Source: Verrucomicrobia bacterium UBA2970
GTDB taxonomy: Bacteria > Verrucomicrobiota > Verrucomicrobiia > Limisphaerales > AAA164-E04
Assembly: GCA_002348345.1 (NCBI GenBank)
Contig: DEAY01000080.1
Location: forward strand, 7,938-13,097
DNA: 5,160 bases
Direction: 5' to 3'
The notes beneath the pieces were generated by a model. The model was not told the origin of the DNA, did no database searches, and saw only the letters and a list, made by a program, of their open reading frames with translations. The position numbers and the translations under genes are program-made. Shown one piece after another: positions 1 to 5,160 of the stretch. Each line of letters opens with the position of its first letter. Within the stretch, counting starts at the first letter, position 1.

Positions 1-5
1 AACGA

Positions 6-55
6 GCCTTGGGGCCGGGCGGGAGCCTCGCTCCGCCCGGGACTTGCAGCAAGGC
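6..55 (-). terminator. Two-tier GC-rich hairpin after the metallohydrolase gene (terminator-like, no U-tract)
   Basis: The inner stem pairs 15-26 with 30-40: 11 base pairs with one bulged G around a CTC loop, almost all G-C. An outer 6-bp stem pairs GCCTTG at 6-11 with CAAGGC at 50-55. The structure begins 7 nt beyond the stop codon of the minus-strand gene, where a terminator or a 3' mRNA-stabilising element would be expected. It lacks the run of U residues of a classical intrinsic terminator on either strand, so termination here is an inference from position and stem strength. It could also serve a converging gene to the left of the window. Confidence 0.45.
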
Positions 56-62
56 AAATCAA

Positions 63-2435
63 TTACTCAGCGACTGATTCATTGAGAATCTGGGCGTAGA
101 TAGCGCGGGCCTGGTTGTAGGCCTCGGAGGCCGCTGCCTTCTCCGAAGTTCGAATGCGGTTCTGCTTCGAGTTCCAGCATGTATCCACCGCCTTGATACA
201 CCATTCCGCACTCCGCCGACTGGCTCGAATCGGCTTGCCGCCGACCTCGACGAAGATCGGATTGGTGTGAACCGTCGGAAAGATGCGGACCGCCACCCAG
301 CTCGAGTGCTCGATCTCGACATCAAATTCCATGGGAATCGTTTTGCCGTCGGCCACGATTTCGCGACGAGCGATCGGATACCCATTGACGATGATCTCAA
401 CGGGGACCTTGCGGGTGTCGTCGACCCGAGCCCTCTCGATGTGCCAGTAGGGCTTTTGGTCGAGGCGGCTCGACCGAATCCGCTCGGTCTCTTCCGTCGG
501 CTCCGCCGCCAGAAGGGCGGCCGCATCGAAGGTGACCTTCACCGTCCCGGGTTCAAGCAGATTGAGTTGACTGAGTTCGCCGGTGGTTCCGGGCTCGCCC
601 AGGGCCGTGTTGTTAACTTTGAAATCGAAAATGTGGCTCATGCCGTCGCCGCAGTAACTGCGTCCATTCTTGAGGCCCTGGACCCAGGTGTCGAAGTCCA
701 GGGTTTGGCCGGGATCCAGTTTGACGTAGATCCGACCCAGCCCAACCTTGTCGCCGTAGATGCAGGGGAAGTCGGTTTCGCCGCTGATTCTTGATCGAAA
801 GCCGCAGTTGAGGGTGTGGTACCAAACGTTGAGTTCCCATACGATGGGCGTGTCGACGGCGGAGATAAAATCGCAGACGTCGTGAGCGACCGTGACGACA
901 TACTCGTTTGCCCCGATCCCATCGAAAGGCGGCATGGCGTAGTCGGGAAGGATGTCGGCCGCGCGCCCCGTCCACTCACCCTGGTCCGCCCCGCGGCGAC
1001 CTTGCCGCCAGACCCGTTCGCCGTTAGGGCTGTAGTCGGGCAGGGCGAGGCCCCATCCGCTGTGGCTGTAGCCGACCACGCCGCCCTGGCTCTTCCCCCA
1101 GGCCAGCACCGGGAGCGTCCAGCTAGGCCACTCGTTGATGAGGGTTGTCCCCGGGTAGTCGTCTTCGTTCAGTCGTAAAAGACAGAGGTGCCCGGCGTGA
1201 GAGGAAGGGAAGCCGCTGACTTCCACGTCGTAGCGCATGAGATAGTTCGGGATGGAAAGCGCCGATGTCTTGCCCTCGAAAAAATTCTTTTGCGAATACC
1301 AGCAGGGGCCCCAGGTCAAGACGCAACCGACATTGAGATCCTCTCCCAAAATGTGACGCATCATATCGGCCGGAGTGACTCCCTCCGTGGGATTCTCATA
1401 ATGCGCACATCCGGCGGCGTGAACGTGGTGATCTCCGGAAATCCAATCGCGGGCCTTGGGGTGGATCCACCGCTCCAACCGGTAGGATGCCGTTTGGCTG
1501 ACCACGCCCTCGCGAACCTGGAGCGTGTGGGTTTGAACCCGGTATTCAGGCCCCCGGGAGATCTCGACGGAGAACTCGCCCGGGGGGAGATGGAGCGACT
1601 CGCCGTCGGCCCGGTAGACCTGGTCATGGAAGAAAAAATCCGGTGCCAGACGACGGGCTGGATTGGGATAAATCCGTCCGCGGGAATCGCGAACGACAAA
1701 GGCGGCCGACGTGGGGCTACCATCCTCGTCCGCAATCTTGAGAACGACCTCCACGGCGGGAAGGCAATGGAACAGAATGGGGACGGCATTGCGAAAACCC
1801 AGATCCTGGGTGCCTTGGCCCACGTTGAAGGCTAGTTTCGCCTCCCGTTTGCCAATATCCCGGCTGTAGAGTTGGATAATCCGGTATTCCAACTCCAAGC
1901 CACTCAGGTTGGGTTTCAACGGCGGATTGTTGTACATCTCAAGATCAAGAAATCGTTGAGCGACGTCGCTTTGAGAAATCTCCGACTTGGGATCAGGGGA
2001 GCCGGTGCTCCGTTTGTATTGGGGACCCGCATTGGGGCTTTCCGCGACCAGTTGAGGAGTAATTCCGGCCTCGTTGTGCACCTTGACAAGGAAGGTTCGC
2101 CATCCTTGTTGCACCAGATTCTTCCGAGTCGGGCCTTCGGCGACTTTGACCCGGCTTTCCGGATTAATGTGAACGCCGGCGACGGTGTAGCGGTCAAGCA
2201 CGCCTTGGATCTGGGCGACGGCTTCGTCTTGATCATCCGATCGCATTGCCGCTTGAACGGTCTCCTGATCGGGGTTGGAGAGCGGGGCCCCGACGAAAAC
2301 AAGCGCTTCTAGCAACCGTTCGGTTGCGGCAATGAAGGGTTGGGACTCGACCTCGGTGACTTGGGGAAATTGGGCCTTGAGGGTCACGCAGAGTGCCAGA
2401 GAACTAACGAGCACGGACGTCAGACGGGGTTTCAT
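63..2435 (-). CDS. Secreted CehA/McbA-family (PHP-like) metallohydrolase, 790 aa
   Basis: This is a predicted exported metal-dependent hydrolase. Residues 1-21 form a Sec signal peptide (MKPR n-region, hydrophobic core, cleavage probably after LKA, leaving Q22). Residues 22-225 have no domain I recognise. Residues about 228-318 look like a beta-sandwich of the carboxypeptidase-regulatory type. The catalytic core, about 330-600, starts with GDHHVHAAGCAHY at 334-346, the His-rich opening motif of PHP-like hydrolases; further candidate metal ligands are H413/H416, H458 in GYSHSGWG and D555 in SGETDFP. A 'WVQGLKNGRSYCGDG' stretch (584-598) is typical of the end of such cores. Residues 675-745 are beta-rich, and the last 30 form a charged helix. 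The core and its flanks are unusually rich in Cys (343, 371, 378, 418, 521, 544, 558, 595). I chose the ATG at 2435 because it places the signal peptide at the N-terminus and has AGGA 9 nt upstream; the frame stays open to an ATG at 2561, which would bury the signal sequence. CehA and McbA are named for carbamate insecticide (carbaryl) hydrolysis, but that substrate should not be transferred to this distant, larger protein. The family call is fairly firm; the substrate is unknown. Confidence 0.85.
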   Translation of the reverse strand: MKPRLTSVLVSSLALCVTLKAQFPQVTEVESQPFIAATERLLEALVFVGAPLSNPDQETVQAAMRSDDQDEAVAQIQGVLDRYTVAGVHINPESRVKVAEGPTRKNLVQQGWRTFLVKVHNEAGITPQLVAESPNAGPQYKRSTGSPDPKSEISQSDVAQRFLDLEMYNNPPLKPNLSGLELEYRIIQLYSRDIGKREAKLAFNVGQGTQDLGFRNAVPILFHCLPAVEVVLKIADEDGSPTSAAFVVRDSRGRIYPNPARRLAPDFFFHDQVYRADGESLHLPPGEFSVEISRGPEYRVQTHTLQVREGVVSQTASYRLERWIHPKARDWISGDHHVHAAGCAHYENPTEGVTPADMMRHILGEDLNVGCVLTWGPCWYSQKNFFEGKTSALSIPNYLMRYDVEVSGFPSSHAGHLCLLRLNEDDYPGTTLINEWPSWTLPVLAWGKSQGGVVGYSHSGWGLALPDYSPNGERVWRQGRRGADQGEWTGRAADILPDYAMPPFDGIGANEYVVTVAHDVCDFISAVDTPIVWELNVWYHTLNCGFRSRISGETDFPCIYGDKVGLGRIYVKLDPGQTLDFDTWVQGLKNGRSYCGDGMSHIFDFKVNNTALGEPGTTGELSQLNLLEPGTVKVTFDAAALLAAEPTEETERIRSSRLDQKPYWHIERARVDDTRKVPVEIIVNGYPIARREIVADGKTIPMEFDVEIEHSSWVAVRIFPTVHTNPIFVEVGGKPIRASRRSAEWCIKAVDTCWNSKQNRIRTSEKAAASEAYNQARAIYAQILNESVAE

Positions 2436-2443
2436 CGTGCGTG

Positions 2444-2472
2444 ATCCTAGGGAGCTCTCCATCAGGAGGCAA
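2444..2472 (-). promoter_or_regulatory. Weak candidate promoter for the minus-strand metallohydrolase
   Basis: Reading the minus strand, TTGCCT (2472-2467) is followed after 17 nt by TAGGAT (2449-2444). Each element matches part of the sigma-70 consensus and the spacing is ideal. It would start transcription only one or two bases before the ATG at 2435, giving a nearly leaderless mRNA and leaving the AGGA ribosome-binding candidate (2445-2448) outside the transcript. That conflict makes it a low-confidence call; a promoter further upstream may be the real one. Confidence 0.2.
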
Positions 2473-2605
2473 CTCTGTTCATCGTGAAATCGGGAAATCG
2501 AAACCATGGAGTCGGAGGTCATCAGGAACGACGGGGGTGTGGGGATCGATCTTGAATTCATGGGGTTGTCGATTTGGCCGAAGTCTTTCGACGTGACGCC
2601 TCTTT

Positions 2606-2613
2606 GGAAGGGG
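2606..2613 (+). promoter_or_regulatory. Shine-Dalgarno-like sequence that sets the start of the M28 peptidase
   Basis: The purine-rich GGAAGGGG ends 9 nt before the ATG at 2623. It favours the start at 2623 over the in-frame ATGs at 2506 and 2560, which have no comparable sequence in front of them. The ATG two codons later (2629) is also possible, but its 15-nt spacing is long. Confidence 0.5.
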
Positions 2614-2622
2614 TTACGATGG

Positions 2623-4920
2623 ATGCCGATGAATCAGTTATGGGCGCCGTTGGCGCTGAGTCTTCTGTTTTTTCGGTCCGCCTCCCTTTCCGGAGGCGGA
2701 CCGAGTGAGGTCCTCGGGTTCCGGTCCGAGGCCGCGACGCAATTGCTTGAGCGGGAGGTGGCATACGATCGGCTCCTGGACCCCGAGAATCTCAGGGAGT
2801 GGATGCGAGGGATGACCGATCGCCCCCATCATGCTGGTGCTCCCAAGACGAAGGAAAACGCGGAGCGAATGGCGCAGCTTTTTCGTGACTGGGGCTACGA
2901 GACCAGTATTGAAACCTATCACGTGCTTTTCCCCACGCCGAAGACCCGCGAACTTCGTCAGCTTCGGCCCTTGCCCGTGACGTTGTCGTTGACCGAAGAA
3001 ATCATGGGTTCGGACTCGGTTGCCGTCGCGTTGCGGTCGGAGGCCTTGCCGCCCTACAATGCCTATTCGGCGGATGGAGAAGTGGTCGGGAGCTTGGTTT
3101 ATGTGAACCAGGGTTTGCCTGGTGACTATGAGGTGCTCGCCAGACATGGCATCTCGGTGGAGGGGAAGATCGTTCTCGCACGCTACGGCGGCTCATGGCG
3201 GGGTATCAAACCGAAGGTGGCTCATGAGAAAGGGGCCATCGGATGTCTCATCTTCAATGATCCTGAAGCGGACGGATATGCCTGGGGGGCGGCTTATCCC
3301 AATGGGGCCTTCAAACACGACACCGCAGTGCAGCGGGGCTCGGTGGTCGATCTTCCGATGCGGCCGGGGGATCCATTGACGCCCGACTACGGGGCTCGGA
3401 AGAATGCCCCTCGATTGAAGCGAGAGGCAGCCGAGACCTTGATGAAGATCCCGGTGCTTCCCATCTCGTCGGTGGACGCGGAAGTTCTTCTCAAGACCCT
3501 TGACGGAGCGGTGGTTCCGGACTCTTGGCGGGGGGCCTTGCCGGTGACCTATCGATTTGGAGCGGGAGGGACGGTGGTCCGGCTCAACGTGGCATTCGAT
3601 TGGAATCTTGTGCCCGCCTACAACGTGATCGCTAAATACGAGGGGGAGACGTTTCCTGATCAATGGGTGATTCGAGGCAATCATCACGACGGTTGGGTGA
3701 TCGGGGCAAGAGACCCGATGAGTGGCATGGTGACGGTGTTGGAACAGGCGCGGGCCTTTGCCACGCTGATCCGCGGAGGATGGCGCCCTCGGCGCACCCT
3801 GGTGTTTTGTAGCTGGGATGCCGAGGAACCCGGGTTGCTGGGTTCCACTGAATGGGCCGAGGACCATGCGGCGCTGTTGAAGGAAAAGGCGGTGGCCTAC
3901 ATCAATACCGATGGCAACTCGCGGGGATTCCTCAGGATCGGGGGATCGCATTCGTTGGAAGCTCTGGCGGCCGACGTGGCCCATCGGGTGGTGGATCCTC
4001 AGACCTCGGTCAGTGTTTCGGATCGACTGAGAGCCCGGAATCTGGTTCACGGGTCCGCCGCACAGCGCAAGCGGGTGAAGGCACGGCGGGACTTGTATCT
4101 CAGTGCGCTTGGATCCGGCTCCGATTACACCGTCTTCCTGCAACACCTGGGAATCCCGACCTTCAATGTCGGCTTCGGGGGGGAAGGCATCGGAGGGGAG
4201 TATCACACCTGTTTCGATACCTTTGATCACTTCTCAAAGTATATCGATCCGGGCTTTGATTATGGGATCGCGCTGACGCAGGTCTGCGGCCGAATAACCC
4301 TGCGGCTCTTGGATGCCGAGGTTCTGCCCTTTGGGTTTTCAGCGGCGAGTGCGACCTTTTCCCGTTATGCCGAAGAGCTCACCGAGCTGATGAAGACGAC
4401 TCGCGAGGCGACGACGCATCACAATCTCCTGGTTTCGGACTCTCATTGGGAACGGGCCCATGATCCGAGCCTTCCCTTTGTCAATCCGGAACCGAAAGAG
4501 AAGGTCCCGCACGTTAGTCTCGCGCCTCTGCTCAATGCGCTTGATTCGTTGAGTGAGCGATCCGCGGAATTCTCGGTCGCCCGGACCGCCTACTTTAAGG
4601 AGGGGGACCCACTAGGCACGGCGGGGCTGAAGGAATTGAATCGAACGCTCGCGGCAGCGGAGCAGGCGTTGACGTCGTCCTCGGGGCTGCCGCGGCGTCC
4701 ATGGTTTCGCCATCAGGTCTATGCCCCGGGATTCTACACGGGATACGGAGTGAAGACGTTTCCCGGGGTTCGTGAGGCCATTGAGGAAGCGGAATGGGAT
4801 CTCATCGACGAGCAGATCACCCGAGCGGCCGAGGCGGTGACCCGGTATGCGCAAGAGGTTGAAAAAGCGACGACGCTTTTGATGCCATCGAAAGCCTCCC
4901 TTCATCAGGCCGTCCGCTGA
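2623..4920 (+). CDS. Exported M28-family metallopeptidase, glutamate carboxypeptidase II / transferrin-receptor-like, 765 aa
   Basis: This is a predicted di-zinc exopeptidase acting outside the cytoplasm. Residues 1-25 are a hydrophobic export signal, although with no Lys/Arg before the core. Residues 30-115 are the N-terminal part of the peptidase fold. Residues 155-300 are the protease-associated (PA) domain, with GKIVLARYGGSWRG at 181-194 and DPLTPDY at 250-256. Residues 330-570 hold the M28 catalytic core. Aligned by eye to human GCPII, the zinc ligands are H354, bridging D364, E402, D430 and H528, and the general base is E401 in WDAEEPGLLGSTEW. The GCPII calcium site is also kept (T253, Y256, E410, E413). 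Residues about 610-755 correspond to the transferrin-receptor-like dimerisation domain, so a homodimer is expected. Residues that bind acidic substrates in GCPII are not conserved: R210 corresponds to L165, N519 to S500, R534 and R536 to N515 and G517, and K699 to G708, while Y552 (Y527) and Y700 (Y709) are kept. It is therefore probably an active peptidase with a specificity other than C-terminal glutamate. It diverges from the neighbouring metallohydrolase across a 187-bp gap. The reading frame also contains ATGs at 2506 and 2560; 2623 is preferred for its ribosome-binding site and because the signal sequence falls at the N-terminus. Confidence 0.9.
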   Translation: MPMNQLWAPLALSLLFFRSASLSGGGPSEVLGFRSEAATQLLEREVAYDRLLDPENLREWMRGMTDRPHHAGAPKTKENAERMAQLFRDWGYETSIETYHVLFPTPKTRELRQLRPLPVTLSLTEEIMGSDSVAVALRSEALPPYNAYSADGEVVGSLVYVNQGLPGDYEVLARHGISVEGKIVLARYGGSWRGIKPKVAHEKGAIGCLIFNDPEADGYAWGAAYPNGAFKHDTAVQRGSVVDLPMRPGDPLTPDYGARKNAPRLKREAAETLMKIPVLPISSVDAEVLLKTLDGAVVPDSWRGALPVTYRFGAGGTVVRLNVAFDWNLVPAYNVIAKYEGETFPDQWVIRGNHHDGWVIGARDPMSGMVTVLEQARAFATLIRGGWRPRRTLVFCSWDAEEPGLLGSTEWAEDHAALLKEKAVAYINTDGNSRGFLRIGGSHSLEALAADVAHRVVDPQTSVSVSDRLRARNLVHGSAAQRKRVKARRDLYLSALGSGSDYTVFLQHLGIPTFNVGFGGEGIGGEYHTCFDTFDHFSKYIDPGFDYGIALTQVCGRITLRLLDAEVLPFGFSAASATFSRYAEELTELMKTTREATTHHNLLVSDSHWERAHDPSLPFVNPEPKEKVPHVSLAPLLNALDSLSERSAEFSVARTAYFKEGDPLGTAGLKELNRTLAAAEQALTSSSGLPRRPWFRHQVYAPGFYTGYGVKTFPGVREAIEEAEWDLIDEQITRAAEAVTRYAQEVEKATTLLMPSKASLHQAVR

Positions 4921-4923
4921 AAA

Positions 4924-5005
4924 GGGTGGTTAGCAAACGGTTTTTCGAGAGCGGTGTTCGCTCCGTTGACGTGACCGAGCGGGCTCCACCCTGTTGAGGG
5001 GGTGG
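4924..5005 (+). terminator. Nested and alternative hairpins just after the peptidase stop codon
   Basis: GAGCG (4949-4953) pairs with CGCTC (4959-4963) around a GTGTT loop. Outside it, AACG (4936-4939) can pair with CGTT (4964-4967), and outside that GGGTGG (4924-4929) with CCACCC (4986-4991). The same CCACCC can instead pair with a second GGGTGG (5000-5005) to make a local hairpin with an 8-nt loop. The location 3 nt past the stop suggests termination or mRNA 3'-end protection. There is no U-tract, so it is not a textbook intrinsic terminator. Confidence 0.3.
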
Positions 5006-5007
5006 CA

Positions 5008-5019
5008 GGGCAGAGGCCC
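5008..5019 (+). terminator. Small hairpin GGGC-AGAG-GCCC
   Basis: A 4-bp perfect G-C stem with a tetraloop is followed by the partly T-rich GTTTGAGTTTG. It may add to the termination signal of the upstream peptidase gene, but the stem is short and the T-tract is interrupted, so support is weak. Confidence 0.2.
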
Positions 5020-5027
5020 GTTTGAGT

Positions 5028-5059
5028 TTGACGGTTGGCAGGGAGTAGTGGCGTATATT
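5028..5059 (+). promoter_or_regulatory. Candidate promoter for the gene beginning at 5100
   Basis: TTGACG at 5028-5033 resembles a -35 element and TATATT at 5054-5059 a -10 element. The 20-nt gap between them is longer than the usual 16-18. Taking TTGGCA (5035-5040) as the -35 gives 13 nt, which is too short. The TATATT hexamer stands out in this GC-rich sequence and would give a leader of about 34 nt that includes the ribosome-binding site. The location is credible; the exact -35 is not settled. Confidence 0.4.
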
Positions 5060-5084
5060 AGGGTTCCTAAGAACCGATCCGATT

Positions 5085-5092
5085 AGAAGAGG
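5085..5092 (+). promoter_or_regulatory. Shine-Dalgarno sequence for the TTG-started edge gene
   Basis: AGAAGAGG lies 7 nt before the TTG at 5100, close to the ideal distance. It is the main support for using a TTG start, because the in-frame codon just before that TTG is a TGA stop (5097-5099) and no upstream start is possible. Confidence 0.6.
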
Positions 5093-5099
5093 TTGTTGA

Positions 5100-5160
5100 T
5101 TGAAAGTCCGATTTGTTTTGGTGGGAGTCATGGTTGCGTCGTCCGCGGGGGCGGTGACGA
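5100..5160 (+). CDS. Start of an exported protein of unknown function (partial, cut by the window end)
   Basis: Only the first 20 codons are present, beginning with TTG read as Met. They give MKVRFVLVGVMVASSAGAVT: Lys and Arg at positions 2 and 4, a hydrophobic core at 5-13, then a small-residue AGA that suits signal peptidase I cleavage after residue 18. Together with the AGAAGAGG ribosome-binding site and an upstream promoter candidate, this is a convincing secreted-protein start. An in-frame TGA directly upstream excludes a longer N-terminus. A later ATG (5130) would cut the signal peptide in half. The mature protein is outside the window, so no function can be assigned. The gene is on the same strand as the peptidase but 179 nt downstream with its own apparent promoter, so it is probably a separate transcription unit. 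Confidence 0.65.
   Translation, partial: MKVRFVLVGVMVASSAGAVT

Larger units (their letters stand above)
2436..2622. promoter_or_regulatory. Divergent intergenic control region between the two hydrolase genes
   Basis: These 187 bp separate the start codons of two genes that point away from each other, so promoters for both should lie here or overlap the 5' ends. Small sequence elements are visible: a GAAATCG heptamer repeated in tandem (2486-2492 and 2494-2500), an 8-bp palindrome GATCGATC (2544-2551), and an 8-bp direct repeat CATCAGGA (2460-2467 and 2520-2527, exactly 60 bp apart). None matches an operator I know. I found no good sigma-70-like -35/-10 pair for the plus-strand gene. Confidence 0.6.
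4921..5099. other. Intergenic region with nested inverted repeats
   Basis: No credible gene lies between the peptidase stop codon and the TTG start at 5100; the minus-strand frame that crosses this stretch has no family features and runs back into the peptidase coding sequence. The left half (4924-5019) is full of short inverted repeats, and the right half holds the probable promoter and ribosome-binding site of the next gene. Confidence 0.6.

Noticed and set aside
267..2312. Several plus-strand open frames (about 70-215 codons) opposite the metallohydrolase gene
   Set aside because: They mirror the coding strand of a well-supported gene, have no family motifs or ribosome-binding sites, and are explained by GC-rich third codon positions.
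2460..2527. CATCAGGA direct repeat as a possible insertion-site duplication
   Set aside because: The 60 bp between copies contains no transposon end, inverted repeat or transposase fragment; two 8-mers this close can occur by chance.
2436..2561. Longer N-terminus of the metallohydrolase from ATG 2561 or 2462
   Set aside because: The added residues are polar and put the clear signal peptide in the interior; the ATG at 2435 gives a standard MKPR signal-peptide start.
2506..2622. Longer N-terminus of the peptidase from ATG 2506 or 2560
   Set aside because: No ribosome-binding site precedes these codons, and they would place the export signal 40 or 20 residues inside the protein.
3193..4230. 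Long minus-strand open frame (345 codons) inside the M28 peptidase gene
   Set aside because: It lies wholly antisense to a gene with a full set of catalytic motifs. It is rich in Arg, Pro, His and Gly, as expected of the reverse complement of GC-biased codons, and has no domain or signal features.
4817..5131. Minus-strand open frame of 104 codons crossing the intergenic region after the peptidase
   Set aside because: It overlaps the end of the peptidase gene and the start of the TTG-initiated gene, runs antisense through the promoter and hairpins, and its translation is low-complexity with no recognisable feature.
1..5160. Defence island, secretion cluster, CRISPR array or prophage
   Set aside because: No regularly spaced repeats, nuclease, helicase, transposase, integrase, tRNA or structural phage gene is visible; the genes are ordinary exported hydrolases.

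Overview
The window is about 5.2 kb of moderately GC-rich bacterial DNA. It holds two large divergent genes for exported metallohydrolases and the first 20 codons of a third gene at the right edge. Both large products have a Sec-type N-terminus and belong to families that are abundant in Verrucomicrobiota, Planctomycetota and related hydrolase-rich bacteria. From gene content and the style of the two proteins, my best guess is a verrucomicrobial or planctomycetal chromosome. There is no rRNA or marker gene to prove it.

Layout, left to right. Bases 1-62 hold a strong GC-rich two-tier hairpin just past the stop codon of the first gene. Bases 63-2435 (minus strand) encode a 790-residue secreted protein with a PHP-like metal-dependent hydrolase core of the CehA/McbA type, flanked by beta-rich N- and C-terminal regions. 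Bases 2436-2622 are the shared divergent regulatory region. Bases 2623-4920 (plus strand) encode a 765-residue M28-family metallopeptidase with the architecture of glutamate carboxypeptidase II and the transferrin receptor: protease-associated domain, di-zinc peptidase domain and C-terminal dimerisation domain. All expected metal ligands are present, but the glutamate-recognising residues of the human enzyme are not. Bases 4921-5099 are an intergenic stretch with several nested inverted repeats, a probable promoter and a good Shine-Dalgarno sequence. From 5100 a new plus-strand gene begins at a TTG codon with a clear signal peptide and runs off the window.

Functionally this looks like part of an exported catabolic repertoire: two unrelated metal-dependent hydrolases facing away from each other over a 187-bp control region. 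Nothing in the sequence gives the substrate of either enzyme, and a joint pathway is not demonstrated. I found no mobile element, CRISPR array, tRNA, rRNA, toxin-antitoxin pair or defence gene. I do not see a convincing undescribed system; the points worth a second look are the active-site variations, the edge gene and the structured non-coding segments.
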